Below, one piece after another: positions 50,601-61,655 of a stretch of DNA of 64,000 nt. Position 1 is the stretch's first letter, and each line of letters begins with the position of its first letter. The translations under genes and the position numbers were made by a program. Under the pieces are notes generated by a model that had not been told where the DNA came from, ran no database searches, and saw only the letters and a list, made by a program, of their open reading frames with translations. This DNA comes from Ascaris suum (taxonomy: Eukaryota > Nematoda > Chromadorea > Rhabditida > Ascarididae): assembly GCA_013433145.1 (NCBI GenBank), contig CM024187.1:11438326-11502325 (forward strand), written 5' to 3'.

Positions 50601-53600
50601 AAAAATGGCTCACGTCCAATGCATTATTAAGTAGCGCTTTATATTACCACTAATTTTATCCACGTTTCATTATTCACCTTCCTTAAGAATTTATTTATGA
50701 CGCTAATATCTCTCAAATGTTTTATTGTTCGTATATACATTATTATTAAGGTGCGAATACTGAGCTTCAAAAATCGTACAATTCCAAAATAATGACCGCA
50801 AATAGCGGCATTTGTTATCAACTTTATGAGCAAGAGTGTAATTTCTTCGCTTTATGTATTACATCAGCCATCTTTCTTCTTTTCATGTTGGCGGGAGTAC
50901 AAACTGACTTGATGATCGATGATTCAATCTTTTTCGCATCGTCTTTGTGCGCTCAGTTAAATGATCGCTATTTCTCAGTTCAAAAGCTCGTCAAGATCAT
51001 ACACATCCACAAACCTTCTGTATCGGTGATATTTATAATTTCAATACCCATGTGAGCAGAAAAACGTTGATATAATCAAGTGCTCTTGATTCGCCATAGC
51101 AAATCTTATATACTCATTCGAATGATTAACAAGAGAGAATAAATCAAAAAGATTGTATCAGTATGTGTTCTGTGCAAAGCATCACAATAGTCTGTTTTTT
51201 ATTAGTATAGCGAAAATGTTGTCAAATGCTCTCAATTCAGTGAACGTATAAAAATCAAAATTAAAGATAAAACACTTTAAATCCCTTTCGGATGAAATTT
51301 TCTACAAAGATAAAAGGCCATATCGAAAAATAATCACACTTAAGTATCATTTTATCATCATTAAGTCCATTCGAATAACTAATATTCAAGCAAAACGATT
51401 TTTTTTTTTCAAAAATGTGCCTCATGTGCTTTCAGAAGGGCAGTCGAGAAGCTGTTCACGTAAATCACCTTCATCACCAATAATAACAATGTGGTCAGAC
51501 GGTCGATTCGAGAATTCCGGTTTGGCGGTGCAATTATTTTGTCGTGCATCCGGTATGCCGGATACGCAGATCTCCTGGTATGATGAAGAACACCGACTGC
51601 TCAATCATAATAGCAAATATGAGGTTTGCCTGCTTTCATCATTCTTGTTCAGATTTTTTGTTCAATGAATTAGGGCGACTCATGTGCTAAGTAAGTAGAT
51701 AAAAGCAATTTGTTTTACTCGAAATAACTGTAAGGGACTTCTGAAGTCACACTCTCTTATACTGAGAACGAGACATCATAACACTACGGTGTTTTTTCTC
51801 TCTCTCGAAAATAAATCCTTTCCACGTATTGTTACTGCGAGCGGAGTTTCGTTCTTCACTGGAAAGCCTGGAAGAAAGTGCAGCGCTGTCCATCACACTA
51901 TATGATTCTATATAAATATGATTATGTAATCCAGTATTGTTTTTTGATATCTTCTGAACAAAAAATTTCTATTATGCTCTTTTGCAAAATTGTTTTAGGA
52001 AGACTACGTGCATGTTTATCTGCATGCCTAGTGATTTCAATTCAGCAAGCACTAAGCTTAACTTCAGAGGTTGATAAGTGTGAAGTATGCCATAAGATGA
52101 CATCGTATACCATATTTCACATCCGTCCATCGACTTTGAGAAAATTTGTAAATATGCAAAGGTTAAGAAAATTTGCATATATTTTGCATCGGTTTTTTTC
52201 GTTTTCGCTGGTCGCTATACAAGAATGGTGGAATGCCATTCCAGTGGAATTGGTGCGAAGTGCGTTTTAACATTCTTCTTGCCTCACCAACTACTTTCAA
52301 AGCTTCCAGCAAATAATAAATGTGTAAAATAATGCCTCCGTATATTAATTAGCCTGGCCATTTGCATAAACCTTCTAAGAAGGTGTTCTTTACGCAAGTC
52401 GTTCGATGTAAATGAAAACATATTGGTGTAAAATATAAGCAAATTTTTTCCCCACGTTTGAATATCTATAGATTGTTTCAGACTTGTCAATGGTCTCACC
52501 GTGGTGTATTTTATGTTCACTTAATTTCATAACTTTAGCTTCAGTAGTCCTCGAGTCGGATCTAACTGACACACAGGCACACACATGCATATGAACAAAA
52601 ACGACTCTGCTGTAATGTACTTTTGGCGGCAAAACTGGCAAAGCTACCTAAAAACAGCTCAAGCAAGTGGCTAGGTTAGTTAGGGTATGAAGCTGTATTA
52701 TTTGCTGCCAGCTTAGAAGGTGGCTGCTCAGGTTAGGCGAACGCAAGAGCGCACATGGTGCCACCTCCTTCAGCATGCTTCTCCACTTGTCTTCTAAAGA
52801 CGCGATGCTTCGTTTCGACATCTTTTTCACAACCGTTGATCTGCAGTTAAGAGAACACATGTTTTAGCTGACTAATTAATAGCTTTAATTCGGGAGTCAC
52901 AGAAGATACCCTTACAAAGTTTTGTATTTGCGATCTGCACCACGAACTCGCATGGCGACCTTCATCAACTTCGGCAAGAATTAAAACTGCTAAAACATTT
53001 GCTGGTTGTTGGTTGTTTGAAAATCGATTTAGTAGCGAAGTACCCGGAAAGCCGGTCATTTCAGAATATTTTAATAGCGGCCGGTTCGCTTAAAACCTGA
53101 ATGGATTACTGCCAGCCACCGCCGATCGACGAAACCTGACGAACCTAAATAAAAAATTCACATTTCGTAACAACTCCTCCGTCATATTTTTTCGCATCAT
53201 TTAATTCTGTATGCGGTACTTTATGAAAGTGAAGTAAGGGCCCATTCAAAGAGCAGAGAAGGGCGCGAAATTCGCAAGTGTTTATGACTCTTAACTCGGA
53301 GCAAATCCCCAGGTGTCCTGTTGCATCATCGCTGAGGCGCGCGCCAAATTGCCTCAAACAAGTACCCACCCACACTCAACACTGCAGGAACTCGGCCACG
53401 TGACATCACGCATTCGGCGTTGTCGGGGTCAGGTGTTCTTGTTGCAATTCATAGGCGATGATGGGTCATGAAGGTCTCTACAGGGACAACGTCCTTCTGG
53501 CTTCGACTGAAGAACGAATCGTTTTTCCACTTTGCAATTTTTTTGTTGCTAATCGCCAGTTTTTATGGAAATAGGAGGTTAGCGATCAGAATGAGGGCTG

Positions 53601-53940
53601 ATCATTCTTTTAACCGATGATTTGTTATGGAGTGTCATTTGTTAAGCTTACACGTTTGAATAACAGTTTGGCGCAAATAACGTTTTGTTACAAATAATTT
53701 CATTGCTACAAATTCATCGCGGCAATTAGTACAATTGTTGCAAATAACATTCGAATAGAATCTCCAACTAAGGAAATCGAAATCCTGTAAATGCGAAATT
53801 GATTATTTAAGGTACTTGAAAATGGTGATCTACTAATTCGCAACGCCCAGTGGGATGATATGGGTGGCTATAGTTGTGTGGCAAGCAATCAGTACGGCGA
53901 AGATCGTGTCTCCACATTTTTCTATCCCACCGAACCTTAG
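47687..53940 (+). CDS. Secreted two-Ig-domain protein, ZIG type (zig-2/3/4-like), 5' exon missing
   Basis: Four exons with fully consistent phases: 47687-47810, 49257-49462, 51436-51623 and 53812-53940 (TAG), about 215 residues. Ig domain 1: KKPETVLVSGGESFELRCEA, then PPPIISW, and GVYSCHAGNAHESVEANATV. The split Trp codon is rebuilt exactly across the first intron. Ig domain 2: VQLFCRASGMPDTQISWYDE, then LENGDLLIRNAQWDDMGGYS with the following Cys. Each domain has the Cys-Trp-Asp-x-Gly-x-Tyr-x-Cys pattern of an I-set fold. The end VSTFFYPTEP with no membrane segment matches the C. elegans ZIG family, in which zig-3 and zig-4 keep axons in place after development. The first exon needs phase 1 and should encode the signal peptide; it lies upstream of 47687 and was not found. 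Polyadenylation signal at 54157. Family call sure; the orthologue number is not assigned. Confidence 0.9.
47811..49256 (+). other. ZIG-type gene intron 1
   Basis: A 1.4-kb intron splitting the Ig1 Trp codon (tg / g). It contains a plus-strand open frame at 47954-48355 (133 codons) with no recognisable domain, which I do not call as a gene. Confidence 0.6.
49463..51435 (+). other. ZIG-type gene inter-domain intron
   Basis: A 2-kb phase-1 intron exactly between the two Ig domains, the usual phase for Ig-domain boundaries. Strongly AT-rich; nothing else recognised. Confidence 0.6.
51624..53811 (+). other. ZIG-type gene last intron
   Basis: A 2.2-kb phase-0 intron within Ig domain 2, ending in a ttaag acceptor. 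It contains a 130-codon plus-strand open frame (51878-52270) and minus-strand frames of 60-83 codons, none recognisable. Confidence 0.55.
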
Positions 53941-54156
53941 AAAGGTGACCGCTTTGCCATAAATAATACAGGTGTTGTAAAAATCAGTGTCTTTTATTCG
54001 AAGAATTCCCAGAAGAAACTTCAAAATTGATTTAAAACCTTTAAAAAAGTAATTTTAGTAAGGTTTTTCACATCAGGGCAAATATTTTCAGCTTGTCATA
54101 TGAGAGAAACCGAAAATCGAGAGAAAAAACTGCTTTTTAAGAATCGATCGTAAAAT

Positions 54157-54162
54157 AATAAA
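54157..54162 (+). terminator. Polyadenylation signal AATAAA
   Basis: AATAAA 217 nt after the ZIG-type stop codon, same strand; a reasonable mRNA 3' end. Confidence 0.45.
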
Positions 54163-54653
54163 ATTATAAGGTCGACGATCGAGTGGCTAAATTTCTTCTG
54201 AATTTCTAAGCAGTTTTCTGCTTTTTTTGTCAAACTATGGTTATTTTTTTGCAGGATTGCGAATGCAGATGCGTGCACAAACTCCTGTAGAGATCTCATA
54301 TGACTGCTAAGTCCTACAGATATTCTGCGCTTATTAGCGCATTTCCTGTGATCTGTTTAATATTCGGATATTATATTGTCTGCGTATTATTTAAAATTTG
54401 TGGAAATTTCCGAGCGTTTCCCTAAAATTTCTAATTTAAAATTTAACCTATATTGTGATTGTTCGATGTGTGAAGGTCACGAGCGAGAAACTATTTTACG
54501 ATGACTGAGCGCATCGAAATATTTCAAATGCTTACATAGTGCACTTTACAAAAAACCCGAAGAATTTTGTGTATCACCGTTGAGGTGTTCTATGAATTTA
54601 TGAAAATAGCAGCTGTCAGTGGAAATTTGTAGCCGTAAGTTTTGTCTGGACTT

Positions 54654-54932
54654 TTAAGAAGCACTGCCTCCCATCACATGGTATTCAGATGTTAAATCAC
54701 AACAAGTGGACGTGAAAGTAGTAGTAATAATAGAACGTCCATCAGTGATGTGTGCTTCAAAGCAGTAGGTGCCAGCACTTCGTGATAGTGGTCTATCAAA
54801 AATTAACCAGTTATATAGTTCCGGGCACAGCCGAGCTAATTTTACTGTCCAACAACCTTTCGCCTCAGCGTCGCTAGATTTATATGATAAATGTGATTCG
54901 GATAGGGTGAACAATATTGTATAAGCAAGCAT
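54654..54932 (-). CDS. Cys-rich open frame, 92 codons, weakly Ig-like
   Basis: Minus-strand ATG to stop. The middle reads LYNWLIFDRPLSRSAGTYCF then EAHITDGRS, resembling the end of an immunoglobulin-like fold (hydrophobic strand, then S-A-G-T-Y-x-F/C-E-A). Five Cys residues include a CC pair near the end. The N-terminus (MLAYTILFTLSESHLSYKSS) is mildly hydrophobic but a poor signal peptide. It sits about 700 bp downstream of the ZIG-type gene on the opposite strand. It could be one exon of a separate extracellular protein, a decayed Ig fragment, or chance. Confidence 0.25.
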   Translation of the reverse strand: MLAYTILFTLSESHLSYKSSDAEAKGCWTVKLARLCPELYNWLIFDRPLSRSAGTYCFEAHITDGRSIITTTFTSTCCDLTSEYHVMGGSAS

Positions 54933-57900
54933 TCTATTTTTGAGTTTGCGGTTGTCCCTTCACGCAAACATTTTAACCTAAAGCAGTCTCTGAGTTAATG
55001 AATTTCACTCTGTCGTTGAATAGTGGAAAGGCTTGACAAGAGTTACGATATACATTTAAGGCAACGCGATAAGTCCATTTATCCCTTCCAAAGGCTGTAA
55101 AAAACTATAAAAAGATATACAGTTTTATCTGTAGTGAACAAAAACAATTATTGGGCACTTTGCCGTTAGTGGGGCTGCATCAACAGCAGCAGCAGCGGAA
55201 TGAGTGGATTAATGACTGATCGGAGCGATCATCTTAGAGGACATATTTTACCGTAAACCAACTCCTTCCCCCTACAGGACCAGCACTTTTTCTTACCTTT
55301 AGCCCTCTGTGACCCTCTTTGAAGCTCTTTAACAGTTAATTCGTGGTTTTTGTGCGCAACGCTTGAAGAGACGTTAGACACAAAAATCTTAAAATATCAC
55401 CTTTCTGAATTACTCCTTAAATTGTTAGAGAATTTTCACTCTCGAGTATTATTCGATGCAGACTGATACCTAGGGTTTAGTTTATCAGATTTGTAAATCT
55501 GAGAACATGGAGCTTCATTGATTATTTAGACGTTAATACCTGATTAGATTATAGTCTGATTAGAAACATGGAGCACCGATTAGAAATATTTAAGTCTGAT
55601 GGGGGTGCGGTGTTGTGATGCGCAGTGTTGGCTCTTTACGAACGATTCAGTGCTTTGCTTTCAACCAACCATACATTCATTTTTTTTCCGATATATTATC
55701 TGAACAAATCAACTAGCGTTGCAGCAAAAAGTTTGCTTTTCTACAGTCATCAGGCATTATTTTACGAAGTTTTTTTAGGGGAGGGGGGAGGGGGAGAATA
55801 GCAGGGGAGGAACAAATTGTGGACTCAGTTTTCTTGAGAGGTTTGATTTCTACAATAAAGAATTTTTCATACTCTCAACGGTGGTTTAATAGAAAGCGCT
55901 GTGTTCGCTAGCTTTTAATGGCACGTACTTTGGTACTTTGGTACGGCTAAGCGTAAGGCGTTAAATGTCGTATAATGATAGCACTTTATAGGTCTCGTGT
56001 TCTTTCTTACACGGGTATCAATGTTCATGTATGTGAAAGGTGGCGAACGTCTTGAGCCCCTAAACAACCCGCCATTAGAAGCATTTAAATGGAAGTATTT
56101 CCACGTATAAACCAATCCATTCGTCGGTCTTTTCTCTTCCTTATTTCGCTTTTCACTCTGTTCGTGATTTGAAATGCTATTGTTTTTCCCTGCATTTGGT
56201 TGAATAAACGAGCGTTGCAACGAGTCTCTAACAAAACATTGCTTTGTCTACTTTAACATCGTAAACGCCTTATCACAGAATGGATGAAATCTGAATACAT
56301 AGCATTCTGAATTGACATCCGTATCCGTATAGCGATATTTCAGCTGCAGCTATCTGATATTGGATATTTAGTTGATATTTTTGCTAGACTTAAAACCACT
56401 CTATGCATGGAAAACAACCGAAAGCTTTTGGGGGTTAATTTCTTTTGTCGAACGTCGACTGATCCCACTTCAGCAAAAAGCAGTTGTTTTCAATAACTTG
56501 GAAAGAGCTGAAAGAGGCGGAGAGTACCAGATCCCATATAAGTTGTTCACATAGCAAATTTCCTGATGGGAAATTAGGTGCTAAGGCATTAGACTGAGCC
56601 GTAACTCTATCTATTCTAATCATGTAAGTGTTCATCGGAGGACGATTGCCTCTGAAGCAACCAAGTTGAATTCTGAAATTGTGTGGGAACATTATTTAGC
56701 CAAAATTATTTACTGCCTTGAGCCAAACCTCATCTTAGATCGCCTCGACAGTTGAATTCTTGCATGTAAAACAAAAACAGCAACCTTTCACTTCACAGTG
56801 CGCTTTGCGCTAAAATCGGTGAACGAGCATTTCCAGGTAAGGGTCACACGCCGTTTTATACCTGTTGTTAATCTATGATCATCATCATTCAGCGTCAGAT
56901 ATTTTTGTTTGTGAGCAGTTTTGTTTTCATTTGCAAAAATGGCCTCATGGACAATTTCCTTCCTTCCAAACGTATTTTCCCATCGTCGAAAGCAAAGAAC
57001 CGCTTACATAGGCTTTCATGAATAAAAACTTACCTGTTGGAACTTATCCTTTTGCCCAAACTGGGCTCATTATTTCTGTTATCATAAATCATCAGGCGAA
57101 TTTAAGTACCTGGTCCCGTACTTTACGAATTATTAAAATTGAAGTTCAGTGCGAATGTTGCATTCAGCGCGTCCCCAGCTTCGGCCATCTTTAGGGTCTG
57201 CAAAGTGATTTCGATGAGTCCACCGAATCTCCACGAATTTCTTTTGCTCCAAAAACCTCCAAGGAACATTTGTGCCTCCTCTAAATCCAGGGGGCCTACA
57301 GTTTCGATGGCGCAATGGACAATTATAGTCGCTTAGTTTCAGCCTCACAAGCGCACGTTGGGGATTGGTCGTTTCGCTCTGTCAGCTTGGGGAAGATGAA
57401 GGCCGTTGCTTTGTTTTGTCAAACAAATGCGTGCAGGTCTTTAACTCCCGTTCCATTAGAAACGTCCAGCTTCGCCCCATTCACGAAACGGGCAGGTAAA
57501 TGACTGCATTCTCAAATCTCAAAAAAAGTAAATGCAAGACGCAGGGGACGGGAATTGTGAAGAAACTGCACTTCTGTGCTTTTTTTAAATTCATTTCCAT
57601 CCAGAGCGTTACGTAATTGTTTGACGACATAGCCATAAGTCGACAGTGATGAAGTGGTTTTGTAAGCCGTGGCTGTGCAGTTGTTGTGGTGCTTGATAAA
57701 TGAACACTAATCTGTGAAAAAGAGCAGTTTTGAAGAGTGTTTTTGATGGGACAAAAACGTTTTTGATAAAAAGGAAATTTCATCGATAAAAAAATTTTCC
57801 TTTTCTTCTGTTATACTACGACATAAAATTTTATTTGCATGTGCGCTGTGTATTTTCCAGTTATCTGTTATAATTACTTATTTCGGCGTCTCTCATTGTT

Positions 57901-60900
57901 AAATGATATATAGAGTACGCAACATATCATCACTGTATCAACAGAGATGAATTAGTGGTGCTAAAAGTAATTATTTCATCATTAATCGTTTGAAAATATT
58001 TTTTCAGAATTGGATTTGCATATCTAGAGAACAAGTCACTTTTGAAGGTGTTGCAATGCAATAAATATGTTGCAAAAATTCAATATGAAAAACACAATAA
58101 AAGTATACAACGCTACTTGTGCTATTTAGGAGGAAGTGAAATATTTCATTTTGAGGTGAAGAACAATATTACAAATTCTTAGTAACTTCTTAGTGAAGTA
58201 TTGGTGAAATCATCATAGAACAAACAAAGGTCAAGGCAGATGCGTTGACTGGGTCACGGCAAGAAGCCATCGTGTTTAGTTCTCATCCTGCAGGTGGAAT
58301 AAGTAAGGCATTCTGTTCCGAGTTTCTTCAATATTCAAAATTTCCCGTTCCGAAGAAAAAACGCTAGATTTCATTGCTTAAAAGAACTTTTCTCGTTACC
58401 TGAAACGCAGGTATGATTTCTGACGTACAGCAAGTGCTTGTTTCGAAACGATCATATCGAAAACATAGACGACGATGGAAGGTATGTGCATATTTTGAAC
58501 ATAACGAAATAATAAAAATCACATAAAGCAAACTTCCATAAAAAATTTGCAACATTTTTCACAGGATTGTGACAGCATATTTGCGCAGAGATCATTAAGG
58601 CAAAGAATTCGTGAAGAAGTGCATCTGCAAATATTCGATCGACCACAATACCGATAGAACACCTTAAATATTTGTGTGTCATGAATACATGTATCTTCAT
58701 ATGTTACTGAATAATATTATCGTACTGTATTGCAACTATCGTTTTTATTTCCACTCAGCTACGATAGATTTCTGTTTTAGTTAGTCGGCCAAAATTGAAA
58801 GGCCAGAGCTATTTAAGGAGGAAACCAAATCGACTGGCGACCATTAAGCAACAGCTGTGGCATCGGCATAAACGGGATTCGGAGACAAGATTCAGACTTC
58901 CCTCGTTTAGTCTTCACATTCTTCTTACTTCTCATTCGATCTCTTGCCTTCCGCACTTAGAGAGATCTCTGCTCATAACTTTAAGAAGCACTCTATAAAA
59001 AAAACTCGGAAACGGAATTTTCTGTACTTCTGTTGGGTGTGGCGTTAAGGAGCCAACCCAAGATATCTCTGTGTGATGAAACAGTGACCTTTTGCTTTTA
59101 TAGCGTTGTGTTTTCGCGCCATGTCATTGTTCGTGCTCGCGTCATGTCATTGTTTCGACTTGTACTTTGGAACGGCCGAAACCTACATAAGGCGGGCCTC
59201 AGCCCGTCTGAGTCAGTCTTCTCCTTCGACGGATCGCAGACCTGCAGCTCCCTTGTCTCCTCGCGTCTACCTCCGTCTCCTCCCAACGATCTAGCGGCTA
59301 GGGATTCAACGATTTCTTGTGTCGGAGCTCATTAAAATACATGAAAATGGGAACCAAAGCAAGCCTGATTCGAACTCATTACCCCTTTTAAGGTCTGTTA
59401 ACCATATGAATATTCCATGGGTTTCTGCTTGAACCGTGCTATTAGCCTAGGTCCTTAGAAATCCAAAATGAACACATCTATTAGAAAAAAAACGTGATAA
59501 CTGTGGCTGTCGAGCGTGAGATTAACCTTTGCAACAGGCAGCTGGTGAAGAAGGCACATTCGGAAAGTAGGTTTTGCATTTTCCTGAAAGTTGAAAGAAT
59601 CTGCTTTGAAAATTCCATCTAATCCGTGCGGAAAGAGAAAGCTTCGTTTCTGGTTACTTCGTCTATGTCGATCCAGCCAGCAGTTCGTCTCTGGCTTAGA
59701 GCCTTAGCATTTTCGGAACAGCCAACTGCTTGAGGTTGCAGAACCGAATGCAACTTCCACAAATTTACTGAATTTGCTCAACTTCTAATGCTTGAAGTGA
59801 GATATAAGAGGGGAACGTGCATTAGTTTAAAAATTCAAAACGAGCAGGAAATCATTTTTCAGTTTGCATCCTTGCAAAACAACAGTGCTTCCTCAGCAAT
59901 TAACGCTGCAATCAATAAGATATAACACTTGAATGAGTAGCACAAATTCAATAATATAAAGCAGTAACAGATCACGCAACAACACGTTACTTCTGGTCCG
60001 TGCATGGCCGTTCCGAGGTATAGAGTGTATAATGGCACGGAAGGTAAACGGACAGAATCATTCCTTGATCTGAAAATGCTATTATCTATACTGCATTAGG
60101 AGACATTCGTTTATTTGTTTAAGGATTTTTCACAGCTTCACGTGACTAGCTTGCAACTCTCCCAGTTTTAGTGCGCAGTATGGTAGATGGTCATACTTCG
60201 TCATGTGAGCAAAGTTGATTCTTTCGATTATAGAAATTTTCGTCGGCAATGAACCTAGCGGAATCAGACATTTGTGTCGAAATTGAAAGTGCTATGATCT
60301 TTCCGGTGTTTACCTATCACATGTCTTAAAGGCTCATAGCGAAGGTAGATTCTTAAAAATCAGCTTTTAAATCGAAGTTTTCACAAACGAAACATATAAA
60401 ACCAATTCATCTTCGCATTTTACTGCTTCATTTGAATATTTGGTAGTCTCATTATATAGACCATATGCATAAAAATGTTGCTTTCAATCACATTCTCGAA
60501 AGTGGTCCTTCGCTCAGAAAAATCACGGCAGTCGATTTGTCGATGATGTCTGATTGCTGTCGCTTTCTGCAAACAATTTTCAAATTAGAAGAAATTGCTC
60601 AGTCTCATTTGAAGTGGATAATTCAAGTGAAGTCCATTTCTAATCGATAGAACGATAAATTTCAATTTAATAAAATTTAGCTGAATATAATAAATGTACA
60701 GAGTATCAAAGTGCTTAAAATGCGCATCTGTGAGGTATTAAATGACACACAGTTATCGTTAAGATTCTTTTTCAATCACACTCTCGACTGCTGACCAATT
60801 CAAGTACACACTCTTATACAGTAAAAGGGAATGGAGGAAATAACAACTGTCCAGCATCGTTGCACTTTGAAAGATGTGAGCGGTATGCAGACAAATTGTG

Positions 60901-61083
60901 TTAAATGCTTTAAATCTTAACCGTCTTTATAACAAAACTGTCGCTCACACATAACGTAAATGGTTACTCATGTGCTGAAAGCAATCCAGCAAAACAAAAG
61001 TAACTGGATGCCAGTAAGTTAAATCATAGAGTAGAGAAAACCTTCGTTCGAATATCACAATTATTCTTCCTCATCCTATTTTC
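54933..61083. other. 6-kb stretch without a recognised gene
   Basis: Open frames up to 103 codons on both strands, for example around 55915-56220, 57133-57348 and 59033-59335. None shows a known domain or splice-consistent neighbours. At 57133-57348 three frames are open at once, which argues for base composition rather than coding. A short (cag)4 run occurs at about 55186. Confidence 0.4.
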
Positions 61084-61655
61084 CTCATTTCTTTAAGAAA
61101 GTGTTGAGATCGCTGCTGTCCTTGAAGTCCGGAAAGACGTCATCCTTCTTGTGGGACTCAAGGACGGTGTCAGAAAATACAGCCCAGTTAGTTTAACCTG
61201 TGTAGCCGTAAAAATATTAGAGCGGACAGTTTCTATGAATATAGTACGCTGGTCTTATATTGTTAAAACTCTAAGCAAGAGCGAGTGCAGTCTTTTGCAT
61301 AGAGGATCAAATCACCCAGCCACCAGAGCGCAGGAATATCCGAAAAAAAAAACGTTTGCTAATGAATGTCTGTGAACTAAATCGTCACCAATGTCGCTTG
61401 CTTTGATTTTCTGAAAATTTTTGACAACGTTGATGACTCTAAGCTTCTGCCTTCATTAGACTGAAATGACATATACGGTAACCAGATAGCTTGAATTACT
61501 GACTACTCATCCAGGCTCTCAAGTTGCCGGAATTAATGGACTGCGAACCTCGAGAAATTGCCTATTCCGGCGTGCCTTCAGCACCCTATCATTGCTCACT
61601 TCTTTTTAATCTCTTTGTCGATGATATCGCCATCAGCTTCAAGCATTCTTATTGA
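61084..61655 (+). mobile_element. Decayed non-LTR retrotransposon (LINE) reverse-transcriptase fragment
   Basis: A frame at 61151-61375 reads VRKYSPVSLTCVAVKILERT, matching the conserved YRPISLTxxxxKIxER block of LINE reverse transcriptases. About 190 bp further on, separated by frameshifts and stops, 61565-61652 reads YSGVPSAPYHCSLLFNLFVDD, matching the SGVPQGSxLGPLLFNLFINDI block. The first block lies N-terminal to the second, as in the family. The catalytic ADD/YADD motif and endonuclease domain are not visible. The blocks are typical of CR1/Jockey-like elements. It cannot move on its own and is best read as an old 5'-truncated fossil. Confidence 0.75.

Noticed and set aside
51878..52270. 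130-codon plus-strand open frame in the last ZIG-type intron
   Set aside because: Low similarity to any protein style I know, lies wholly in an intron, no supporting features.
57133..57348. Protein-like minus-strand frames (LEQKKFVEIRWTHRNHF and a second frame with ITLQTLKMAEAGDALNATF)
   Set aside because: Three frames over the same 200 bp look equally plausible and none matches a family I know, so coding cannot be assigned.
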